Shown here: positions 11,601 to 23,124 of the stretch, one piece after another
Layout of the letters: the number at the start of each line of letters is the position of its first letter
How positions within the stretch are numbered: position 1 is the first letter of the stretch
Assembly (NCBI GenBank): GCA_032164295.1
Contig: JAJHTX010000006.1
Location: forward strand, 1,488,001-1,552,000
Direction of reading: 5' to 3'
Origin: Inonotus obliquus
Lineage: Eukaryota > Basidiomycota > Agaricomycetes > Hymenochaetales > Hymenochaetaceae
DNA length: 64,000 nt
The notes under the pieces: model-generated
What the model was told of the DNA's origin: nothing
Seen by the model: only the letters and a program-made list of their open reading frames with translations
Database searches by the model: none
Translations under genes and position numbers: made by a program

Positions 11601-14600
11601 GAAGGTGTGTAGCATTCAGGTCTGGTCTACATTGCTGCTCACTCTTGGATAGATGAAGAGGAGCTGTCAAAGGCTAATGCGTTCTTCCAAAAACTGGTTA
11701 TATTACATGTTCGCGTGACGTTGCTGTCGGACGTGTATTCTACTTCTGGATACACACAAGGGCGACAAGCCGGAGGCCTCTTACAGAACACTTCCTCGAA
11801 CATTATTCCGAACCTTGGGGCGCTCCATCGAGCTTGCATCTGGGAGAACATCGCGCTCAAGAATGGTCTTGCGTCCAAAGGCGTTGCAGGAATACCCAGT
11901 CTTCCTACATCTACAGAAGAAACTGCATCATCGCCGATCGAGTGCAATGCCGATGGAACCCCTGGAACTGTGCAGGAAGGTCCGCCATCAAAGGAGGCTC
12001 AGAAGAAGACCGAGGGGCCGAAGGATCGGAACGCCATAGCATTAAAACACGTAGTGAGCCAGATTCCGAACGCCCTTGGACCGTTCTTCCAAGGTATCAG
12101 TTTCGCGATCTCCCGCAGTTTCAGATAACTTACATGCTGCCTTACAGCTGCTTCCAAGATGCTCTTGCTCAGCAGGAGAAATACGGAAGAGTCTAACAGA
12201 AAGACGGCTGCAAACGTCTCAGGAATCTTAGCAGATGTTATGCATAAGCACTTGACTGAGTACACAACCGGTAAGACCCTGCTCCTCTAGTCAGAATAGT
12301 TCTCTACTAATATCACATAGGCGATCCTACTTTCCTATATGCCTATCATACGGTCATGATTGGTTTGATTACTTTCTTGCTTTTCGACGGTAATTTCTTC
12401 CCTCATTTAGAATTTACTGCAAGCTCAAATCGTTCTCCATTAGAGCGATCATCGCAATTGAACTATCATGCTTCACTTCTCTTTCAATTCCACAGGGCCG
12501 GGGGTCTCATAGCAGTCCTGAAAGCGTGTCGTCGCTACATGGATGCTATATCTCGTATCTCCGAGGTGAGGGAAGCGGATCGGTCCGAAAGTGACCGGCA
12601 GGAACTTGTGCATGTCTACGGCGGTTTGAAGATGGCTCTTCATCTGTTGTTCCTCATGATTTCTTTCAAACCTGCCTTGGATCCCGGCCAGATAGCCGGC
12701 TACATTTCGGGAGGCAACCCCGAAACCCATCCAGATTTCTACGAACCCCACGATTTCCTCGTTAAGTTGAGGCTGGAGATATCTCCGTTGATACAAGACA
12801 TATGGCAGTCATCGTGGCTAGTTTCAGCGCCTCCAGCACTCTGTAAATATGTGATTCAAAGCGTCCAGGAGATTATAACAGGGGAAGGCGAGGTTCCCAG
12901 AGCAGACTTTGGAGCAGAAATATTGCCGAGCTCAGGACAAGGCCTCCTCAGGCCCTCCCAACCTCCGGGGGAAGATCGGATACGACAGCTTACGGACATG
13001 GGTTTCGCTCGAGCTGCAGCTCTTCGAGCCTTATCAAGGACCAATAATAACGTCAACTTCGCTACGGAGTACCTTTTGTCACACCCATTTGCTGAAGAAG
13101 AAGCGACTGGTTCACAGGCTCAGCCTGCTCCTGTTGACACAGGGCATTTCCAGGATCCTTCTTCGGATGATGGACAGACAGAGTCAGCCATGGAGACGGA
13201 GGATGCTCCTGCTGAACGCGGGGCTCAGGACTCTACTCGAACGGAAACACACGAATCACAAAAGACCGTCGAAGAGAGAAGGCAGGATTTGAACGAGATT
13301 AGAAAGTTGTTCGTGGCCGATATTGGGCCACTGGCACTTAGGCTTGCAGATGCTCACGCATCGTTGATCTTTGACGTACAACATGTACTCGTTGGGATAA
13401 ATGATAAGTATCAACCCGAAGCGATACGATGTGTCATAAACGATATCGAGCGATTCTCGCCAGATGCCTATGACGTGCAGGAGGATCCCTTGGCAGTAAG
13501 ATGTCGACTTCTCGCATTGATACTTACGGACTCCCCGAAAGTGGTGCTGGATATCGTTGGTGAGGAGAAGAGCTTAATGGATATGTTGCATGCTCTGCTC
13601 CTTTCGCAGCCTATTGGTATGGACAAGGATCAGCCCTTGCCCAAGTGGCTTCCAGCCCTTCTACTCGCAATGGAATCGTTACTTGTCGCGTCAGAAGCAC
13701 CAAGTAGTGTCCCATTGGTACTCGCCGACCAACCAGTAGTCATACCGCCCTTGATCGATGGTCCTCCCTATACAGAGGCTCGGTCAACTCTTTTCGACTT
13801 ATGCATTCGCCTTCTGCGAAATCCAAGTCTCCCTCGACATGAGCTGCTGGCTACCTTACGGTTGCTGGTGCAACTAACTCGAAATCACAGCTTGGCAGTC
13901 GAGTTCGTTCATCGCGACGGTGTTGCTATGCTCTTACAGAGGCTTAAAGCACCGACCAGTGACTCCTCCGTTACTGGTTTCCAGTCGCACATAGCCATCA
14001 TTCTGCGGCATCTCATCGAAGATAGATCCGTCCTAGAGTCGATAATGAAGCAGGAAGTCAAGCGATTGCTATCATCATCCCGTTCAAAGACGACCGACGT
14101 CCTAACATTTGTCCGGAATTCTACTTCTATCGCAGCACGCGATCCTCAAGTGTTCATGGAAGTGGCGAAGGAATTGACCAGCTTGGTACGACCCGACGTT
14201 CCTAATCATCAGATCACCCTCAAATCTGGTGTGCCTGATAGTGAATCGGCTCCCTCGACGGAAAAGGCTGCGACGGAAGATGCCAACAATATGCAGGTTG
14301 ATAGTCCCGTTTCGAGTGTCGCGGTGACAAATTCGGAAGTTCTGGAAACTATTATCCACTTCATGCTCGGTGAACTTTTCAAGGCGGGCAAACAAGCTTC
14401 TGATGGTCTCATGGCTGAGATAGCTAAGGCCCGTAACCCCGCTCCATCGACGACTCCAGCAGCGCAATCCCATCCCACTACCGAGCAGGGGGAACTGCAT
14501 CCGACTTCGTCCGAGAACGCGGCAGGAGACCAGAAGTCGGACGACTCTAAGAAGGTGCAAGATGCGCATTTCTATGCATGTTTCTTGATGCAGAGTCTAT

Positions 14601-17600
14601 CAGAGCTCTTGTTCTCTTACGAACAATGCAAGCTTGCCTTCCTGACGTATCCTAAGAGACGAACGCAGACACCCGCTAAAGACGTCTTCTCGCGGTCAAA
14701 ATCCACCGCGCTTAACTTCCTTCTAACGGAGCTCGTGTCATTTGGTCCTTTCAACCTGGACTCGAAGGATGACACAAGGAAGAGACTTATACTTTGCAAT
14801 TGGGCTATGTCCGTGATTGTGGCCTTGTGTGTTGATAGCTCCGCTTCGCACTGGCCGCAACAGGCCCCGCAAAGTTCTCCCGACGTGGCATCAATCCGCA
14901 GACTTGTAATTGAGTCTATGAACAGAGCCATGAAGGACGCCCTCACGAGTGAACCAGTCGATGTTAGATATGGAAGGATTTTAGCACTGGCAGACCTTTG
15001 TCATAGGCTTCTAACAGTCCGATTTGGCACCGGTTCAGCGAGGCCGATCGAAGACACCCCAATGCAACTCGCAAGGCTGATGCTCGAGAAGGGTTTTGTT
15101 GCCACATTAACGCATGTCCTTGCCGAAGTCGACTTAAATTATCCGAACATGAGGAGTCTCGTCGCCTCTGTCTTGAGGCCACTGGAGTATCTGTACGTTT
15201 CAACAGTTTGGTGGGAAAGAGATCACTCAATAAGCTTTTTTGTAGCACAAAGGTCGCCATAAAGATGGGACGAACAGATAAGGGCAAAGAAGAAGCCAAT
15301 GACAGGAGCTTGACGCCGAGCTCAGTTTCATCCGAAGAATCCGATGAGGGGGATGAAGATGAGGATGAAATGGATGCGGACGACAGACAGGAGACACCTG
15401 ATCTGTACCGTAATTCTTCTCTTGGAATGTGAGCAGTAATGTCAAATTGTATCCTTCGATTGATGCGCTGACAGTACAACCTGATAGGTACTCTGGTGTA
15501 AGATTGTTTGCATGTCTTTTTGATTGTCACTGATCACGCTCATGTAGGAGATGGAGGAGACGTATGATGAAGGGGAAGAAGATGAGATGGATGAGGACGA
15601 GGACGAAGACGATGTTGATGTCGATTATGATGAAGAATCTGCCAGCGATGACACTTCAAATACAGAACCGGAGGATGAAGTGGAAGAAGTGCCGATGCCT
15701 GCAGAAGTTGATAATCCACAAGGTGCTAGCTGGGCGGATATAGATGAAGAAATGAGAGAAGAGGATATGGTCGGCGACGAAGACGAGGACGAAGATGACG
15801 AAGACGACGTGGATGGTGTGGAAGGTGTGGATGAAGAGATGGTTTGGCAGGTACAGACATCTTCAACTATATTGTATCAAAGCTTACGTCTTTCCGAAGC
15901 CTCCCAACGGCGACGGAGATGGCCAGCCTGACCTGCTGATCGATGAGGCAGATGATGACGACGAAGATGATGCTGCTATGGTCGACGGCGACGCCCGAGC
16001 TGTCGATGACGATGAGGTCGACATGTTTTCTGCAGTTGATGGGTAAGTCACCTCATCTTTAAGATAGACGATATGTCTCATCCTACACGACCTAGTCTTG
16101 TTGGTGGTGAATTGGGTGATTTAGGTCCGGAACAGCTGCAGGATCTGGAGGATCCGTTTGATCCAACTCGTTTATCCGGCCGAACTACGCGTGCCAGCAC
16201 TCGCCTCTTCTTTGGTGGAACCACTAGTGCTCAAGGTCGCAGTAAGATTTCCTTTGTTATGTCGTTCGGTTGAACTGATTATCGGGGCCTTTTGAAGACT
16301 TGGATTCTGATATGCAAATCATTGGTCGTCCGCGTTATACTGGTGCCAATTCTGAAGTAATGATGCATCCTTTGCTTGTGGATATGAGTACTGCGGGAAA
16401 CTCTTTCGGCGGACAATCTCGCTCCATTCCAACTCGGCGAACGCGTGGTGGCGGTGTCATCCCGAGCAATCCTTACACTGAGGTTCTACAGGCCGTTGGG
16501 GGTTTAATAGGTGGGGGAGCAATGCAACTTGTCCAGGAGCTCATGACCCGTACTGGAATCGGTGGTGCTATTGGTGCTGACATCCGAGTTGAGGTACCTC
16601 GGGGAGAGTTCTTTCCAGAGCGCTTGCTAGGACGGCATGGACGAACCACCATTTCAACATCCGTCCGATTGAGAGATCCTCGCTCCAACGAGACCAGCTC
16701 AGATGGACCCGAGTTTGGTCCCCTGCAAACGATTCAACGTTGGGCGGAAGAAGGGAAGATCACACACGGAAAGCACTTACAGAATCGTTTCCAAAGGTTA
16801 TGTAATCACATCATCTTAAGTCTGCTTCCAGATGCTCGTGAAGCGGCGAGGAAGGCAAAGGAAGTGGAAGAGAAAGAGAAGGCAGATCGCGCAGCGGCAG
16901 AAAAGGATGCGGCAGAAAAGGCAGCACAAGAGGCGGAAGAGAGAGCAGCAAAGGAGGCGGAGGAGAAAGCTGCGAGGGAGGCTGAAGAGCGAGTAGCGAA
17001 AGAAGCCGAAGAACGGGAAGCAGGGGAAGCTGAAGAACGAGCGAGGGAGGCAGAAGCGAGGGTAGCAGCTGAGAGTACAGTGGCGCAGAATGAAGAAGCG
17101 GGACCAGCACAAGACTCCACGATATCTCAGGAGCATGTAGTCAATGCAGGCGAGGAAGGTGTTTCAGCAGATGAAGACGCTGAGATGGTCGACGCTACGA
17201 TCGCGGTGGACAGCACGCCTGGAGCCAATGAAAGTATTGAACAGCCCTCTGCAAGCGCTAATGTTACATCATCTGGAGAAGGGCCTTCAACGACGGCAGA
17301 ACGTATTACTGTCACTGTCAACGGGAACGTCGTTGACATCACGGACACCGGCATCGACCCTACTTTCCTAGAGGCTCTTCCCGATGATATGCGCGAAGAA
17401 GTTCTCAATCAACATTTCCGGGAGCAGAGAGCAAGTCGTGTCGAACAGCCAGCTGAATCTCAAATCAGCGCAGAATTTCTCGATGCGTTGCCACCTGAAA
17501 TCCGTGCTGAGCTTCTACGAGAGGAACGACTAGAACAAAGTAGAAGGGAACGCCAGCAGAATGGGGAGGCAGGGAATGCCCCAGCTACAGGTCCTGCCGA

Positions 17601-20600
17601 TATGGGTGCGGCTGATTTTATTGCGAGCCTCGATCCACAGCTACGACAGGTGGTCCTGCTCGATTCCGATGAAGGCATCTTGCAAACACTCCCTTCACAC
17701 ATGATTGCTGAAGCAGGAGTCTATCGTGAAGGGCTGCATCATATTCGCCACCGCAGTCCCCGTGTACCTGCTCCGTCAGGTGGCAATGCAACCTCCGCAG
17801 CTCGTAAGATCCCACCTCCCCGCGATGCGGTTCAGTTGCTTGATCGTCCCGGAATAGCATCTCTTGTTAGACTGCTATTCTTCCCGCAACTATCCAAGAA
17901 GACCATCCTCCACAAAGTTTTAGTTAATCTTTGTGAAAACTCGAAATCGCGAACGGAGCTTTTCAACGCACTTCTAAGTATCTTGCAAGACGGTACGGGC
18001 GACCTTGCGTCTGTAGACAAAAGCTTTTCGCAACTGTCCTTCCGTGGTGGAAAGGCGCCTGCTCACGCATCTGCAAAGAGCCTCGGAAAACAAAAAGAGC
18101 CAGGCCTCTCTAGTTCGTCCCCCTTAGTGCCGAGTGAAGTCCCTCCAGATCTCGTCGCTCAACGCTGTCTTGATGCCCTAACCTTTATCGTCGGGACCAA
18201 TGAGCTTACTTCATTGTTTTTCTTGACGGAGCATGAGCTACCGGCCGGGCTGAAGAAAAGCATGACGAAGAAAGGAAAGGGCAAGGAGAAGCAGGCCCCC
18301 CAATCTTATTATCCCATCGTCTTGCTTCTTGGTCTCCTTGATCGCCAGCCACTGCTGAAAACGCAGAGTATAATGGATTCCATTGCAGGCTTATTGGATG
18401 CAGTGACACGACCACTAACAAGCTTGAAGGGCGACCTTAAGAAGAAAGAAGAGTCTGGCGAAACACCTTCGGCAACTACAGAGACACAAGCTCAAGAGAG
18501 CGTTCCCAGTGCTCCAGCTTCGGCCGCTGAAACGGAGGCTCCTGCAGCTGCGACCAACGCCACTGGTGGGAGTTCTTAATGTCTTCAATGTTATCGTTTT
18601 GACTTAGATTTTGCTTTCTGATCCACAACAGAACCGTCCCCAGCTCAGCCACCTGAAGCATCAGGGAGCAACCCAACAACAGTAGAGTCTGTCGAAGAAA
18701 AGATCCTGTTGGCTAACCCTCCCCAAATTCCTCATCCCGCGCTTCGATCCATCGTCAACATTCTTACCATTGGGGAGTGTTCTGGACGAACATTCCAACA
18801 TACTCTGGCACTCATTCAACACCTATCATTCTTACCGGATGCAAGGGATGTCATCGCCCAGGAACTAAAGCTTAAAGCGCACGACCTCATGCTCAGTCTT
18901 TCCGCAGACCTGGATGTATTAATCTTAGCACTGCAAACTGGCCAGGCAAAGGATGACCTACCGCCGTCGATTGTGGCGAAGTTCTCCCCGGCGTCCTCGG
19001 ACCAAGCGAAGTTCCTTCGTGTCTTGAAAACGATTGACTATATGTATTCCAAGGCCGAGGCTGACGCAAGTGGCTCCGCTGAAATGCCAATGAGCGATCG
19101 CATTCGTGAAATTTACGAAACCTTCCGATTTACCCCTCTTTGGAGGAAACTCAGCGAATGTCTTACGGTAGTCGAAAGCAGGGACAACGTGGAGCATATT
19201 GCAACGATACTCCTACCGTTGATCGAATCGTTGATGGTCGTCTGCAAGAATGTTGGCGTGAAGAACGCCCCTCCAGCTCTTGTTCCGGGTTCTCCTCGCT
19301 CGCCGCTTCCATCTGAGCAGTCTGTGGACGAGTTGTTCGTCTCATTCACCGACGAGCACCGCAAGGTCTTGAACATGATGGTGCGAAATAACCCTTCGCT
19401 AATGTCAGGCTCGTTCTCGTTGCTTGTCCAGAACCCTAGGGTTCTTGACTTTGACAACAAGCGCAATTACTTTAGCCAGCAGCTTCACAAGCGACCGTAC
19501 CCCAGAGAGCACTATGCGCCTCTTCAAGTTAATGTGCGCCGCGCTCGAGTGTTCGAAGACAGCTTCCATGCCTTCCAACACAAGACTGGTGACCAAATAA
19601 AGTATGGAAAGCTCAGCGTAAGGTTCTATGCTGAGGAGGGTGTCGATGCGGGAGGAGTTACGCGAGAATGGTTCCAAATTCTTGCCCGCCAGATGTTCAA
19701 CCCGAACTATGCTCTGTTCGAACCCTGCGCAGCCGACAGGCAAACGTATCAGCCAAACCGGGCGTCAGAGATCAATCCTGATCATCTATCATACTTCAAG
19801 TTCGTCGGAAGAGTCATCGGGAAAGCTATTTATGATGGGCGGCTAATGGATGCTCACTTTGCAAGAAGCTTGTATCGTATGCTTCTTGGTAAACGTGTCG
19901 ACTATCGTGATGTGGAATGGGTGGATCCCGATTATTACAAGTCACTATGCTGGATTCTTGAGAATGACCCAACCGTTTTGGACTTGACTTTCATCACTGA
20001 AGTTGATGAGGTCCGTACCCTTTCCCTCTTAGCAAAGTTATGATTACTGACGCTCTGCTTCTTTGTCTTTCAGTTTGGTCGCCACGACATTATTCCGCTG
20101 AAGGAGAACGGCCAGACGATCCCTGTAACGATGGAGAACAGGAAAGAGTATGTCCAGCTGGCGGCGCAATACCGGCTATACTCTTCCATCAAGAGTCAGA
20201 TCGAGAACCTGCTATCTGGTTTCTATGAAATCATTCCGAAGGAGCTGATCGCTATTGTAAGTTCTTCCTCTCCGTTACAACATCGTCGTACTCACGATTA
20301 TCAACCAGTTCAACGAACAAGAGGTCGAGCTGCTTATCTCCGGCACGCCAGACATAGACGTTGATGAGTGGAGGGCGAACACAGAGTATCACGGTTATTC
20401 AAGTTCTGATCCGGTTATCGTCTGGTGGTGGAGAGCATTGAAATCATTTAACCGTGACGAGCGCGCTAAGGTGCTAAGCTTTGCCACCGGGACGACGCGA
20501 GTACCACTGGGTGGATTCAGTGACCTCCAAGGCGTACAGGGCGTACAGAAGTTCTCGATTCACCGGGCTTACGGACAACCTGATCGTCTTCCTCAAGCTC

Positions 20601-20768
20601 ATACATGTATGCCCGTTTCTCTGTCAGTAATATCCAAATGTGAATACTAACGATGCTTGGATAGGTTTCAACCAAATTGACCTTCCTGAGTATTCATCCT
20701 ACGAAAAGCTTCGTCAGCAACTGCTTCTTGCTATTAATGAAGGAGGAGAGGGTTTCGGTTTCGCGTAA
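8653..20768 (+). CDS. TOM1: Tom1/HUWE1-type giant HECT E3 ubiquitin ligase
   Basis: Ubiquitin ligase that takes ubiquitin from an E2 onto a catalytic cysteine and passes it to substrates. Exons: 8653-8691, 8744-9040, 9094-10182, 10233-10302, 10356-10535, 10593-10714, 10769-11257, 11313-11604, 11653-12093, 12148-12270, 12321-12389, 12444-15192, 15246-15428, 15488-15497, 15548-15850, 15900-16042, 16096-16241, 16298-18565, 18632-20010, 20074-20256, 20309-20606, 20665-20768. The total of 10977 nt gives 3658 aa. Order of parts: N-terminal helical solenoid ([11 protein letters not shown] near residue 50), UBA domain near 1245-1286 ([15 protein letters not shown]), acidic region about 1990-2200, Ala/Glu coiled coil about 2425-2510, three ubiquitin-binding-motif helices about 2600-2700 ([17 protein letters not shown] and two more), and a HECT domain in the last 370 residues. 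The catalytic cysteine is residue 3625 (PQAHTCFNQIDLP). Exon 14 has 10 nt. Confidence 0.95.
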
Positions 20769-21548
20769 ATTCAATAATAACGTATAACATCTCATTTTTC
20801 AAATCAAGTCAAGTGTCGCATTCCTCTGGATATGTATCCTTGCATTGTATCATTGTATCATACCATCAGTATCGATTGCAGTTAGCTTTTGTGATAGACA
20901 GTTGATATTTATCTTGAGTCAGAAAACTGGAGATACAGTATCTTCACATCATACTATGAGGTTTGATACGGGGCAGTGTAGAGTGTTTTGAGCCACTTTT
21001 TAGTGATTGAGGAACCGGCATATGATTGATATTCGTGTACTTCCACTGCGCTGCTATTGAGTTTAAGACGTGTGCGCATGCACTCCATTAACTGTAGAGG
21101 ACATGTGGGTCTTCGTGTGGTAAAGCGGCTACTAAAGATCTACATCCAATAAACGGCACGAATATGGAAGAAGATTAGGGGAAGTAGAAGTCCAGCTATT
21201 GTGCAGAAGAGACACTCTACACTGAAAGGGAGGAATGTTCATCATACATGTGCAAACGAGGATTCGGAGAAGTGAAAATAGCGGTGTTATTCGTGGATGG
21301 GATGGATACCATATAGGAGGGGATTTAGTCTCTAGCGCGGTGATGTAAGAGAAAGCAATTCGACAACGCAGTAGAGAAGGGAGAAGCAGAGCTTGTGAAT
21401 GTCCAAGAACTTCTAAGGAACGAGTTCAACCATGCGGTAATACACGCGAAAGTCTAGGTCCAATTCCAATACATCCCCGTAACATTCGTACGAATCCATT
21501 CTCACAGTCCAAGACCAGGAAGGACCAGACTAAAGAACCATCGAGTGA
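20769..21548. other. intergenic between convergent genes, nothing recognised
   Basis: This stretch lies between the 3' ends of TOM1 and the polysaccharide lyase. It should hold both 3' UTRs. Short direct repeats such as TGTATCATTGTATCATACCATC are visible near 20845-20870. I see no open frame or RNA gene. Confidence 0.5.
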
Positions 21549-22816
21549 TCACACGAGCTCAAGTCCACAAAAGAACACGACAACGAAAAGTAATACGAGC
21601 CACGTCCATTCTGCTACGCGTGTTTGGACGCCGGGGCTCATTGTTGATGGTGAAGAAGAGCCGAACATCCTGATATTTCGGAAGTATGTGTGTGTTTCGA
21701 TGGGTGTTGCCCAGGTGTCGTCGTTACCGCCGAAGAATGTCCTGTGGGATAATGAAGTTACAATCGAATAAGAGAAGATAAAAAGCAGCAATGAGGCATA
21801 CGAGAAGAATAAACCACCCGGGTTGATCGAGCTATCCTTACGGAACTGGATACCTGTCTGGGAGATGGCCAGTATGTCGTTGAAACTTGGGGGGTGGATT
21901 GAGAATCCAGTCACTCATGGAGTTAAAACGGAAACGTACTATAATGCAATGTAGCCATTAGAGGTCTGTGGTGGATCATTCATTTGTACGAGAAGAGATA
22001 TTCGGGACCACCTGCCGAGAAGCTCAGAATACCGTAAGTGGAGGCGGAGGGGAATGGGGACTCACTGTCCAACGGTGAAACCAAATGCGCCTCTATGAAT
22101 GCTGACTCCAAAGTCATCATTACACCTGACTTCCTCGCCTTGACAAATTCCATTGGACTTTGGTATATAAGCATATACTATGACAGAGTATTCAGCAGCC
22201 GCACAAACGAACTTGACAGATTGACAAACGTACCTTCCCCCACTGCGTTTCTCCTCCACATTACGCGTGTACTGAAGCAATCAGAGCCATCGGGTTCCTT
22301 GCCTCCTGAGCAGCCTTCCAGACTGGTACCACCTCTAATACCTGGAAGCTTTCCACCTTTAACCCAATCAAAGGCCGTGTCAAACGCTACCTCGTACGAG
22401 ACGAGCATGGATTGAAATGGTGTTGAGGAATTCCATAATGAGTAGAATTGCGCGCCACCTGTGTGGTTGCTAAAGGAGCCTGCTGGGTATGTTACACGTA
22501 GCACAGTGCTATTCGGTGGTGGAGTGTCTGTGGTTTGAATGGGAAGTTGGTTATCTGGGAAAGGATCGTCGATGAATTGGAGGTCTGTTTGACCATTACT
22601 GATGCGGCCTCTGCTTAAGGACCAGCCGGAGATGATGAAGTCGTCTGTGTCGTTTGATGTAAGCGTAGCGGTAGGGAAAGGTATTGAGGTAGAGGTTGTC
22701 AGGGAGAATTGGCTTGCTACTGACGCCACGGGGATTACTCCGTCTGCATAGACGCCTGTTAGCACGAGGCCCAGAGAAAGAGCGCGTACAACATCGCTGA
22801 GCCCGCTCGAGGGCAT
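21549..22816 (-). CDS. polysaccharide lyase family 14-like secreted enzyme
   Basis: Probable lyase of uronate-containing polysaccharide. Five exons (22234-22816, 22066-22177, 21940-22011, 21802-21885, 21549-21741) sum to 1044 nt, 347 aa. An N-terminal signal peptide (VVRALSLGLVLTGVYA, residues 9-24) precedes an Asn/Thr-rich region with several NxS/T sites. Family blocks: WVKGGKLPGIRGG, GCSGGKEPDGSDCFSTRVMW, VYAYIPKS, then FNDILAISQTGIQFR and FFGGNDDTWATPIETHTYFRN. After a Ser/Pro-rich linker the protein ends in a 20-residue hydrophobic stretch (EWTWLVLLFVVVFFCGLELV), which looks like a GPI-attachment signal. The protein would then sit on the cell surface. Assignment to PL14 rests on remembered motifs of basidiomycete annotations; the substrate is not known from the sequence. 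Confidence 0.82.
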
Positions 22817-23124
22817 GGTTGTAGCTTAGTGGCACTAGACAAAATCAAATTGACGAGAATGAGGTTGAATGACGAGCGAACATTGAGGACGTCGTTGGGG
22901 TATAGCTGTTGAGTTTACCAAGAGTCTCAGGCTGCCATCGTTGTCTTGCCTTCGTTCTCTAGGCCATCACATTGCCTTCGTGTAACATATTCCAAGTATG
23001 GTATAACCGATCACGTCGATCATAATGCCGACTACGCCGATCTTTTTTTATGAATTATTCCCGACGAGCAAGTGCTGAGCAAGCTGTTAGTCACCAATGT
23101 ATGACTGTCTTCCCATCCACTTCC
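22817..23124. promoter_or_regulatory. bidirectional promoter region, lyase/NAR1
   Basis: 308 bp separate the ATG of the lyase (minus) from the chosen ATG of NAR1 (plus), so both promoters must lie here or overlap the first exons. No clear TATA box was found. Confidence 0.45.

Noticed and set aside
16806..17136. Ala/Ser/Leu-rich open frames on the minus strand
   Set aside because: They are shadows of the Ala/Glu repeat of TOM1 and have no codon logic of their own.
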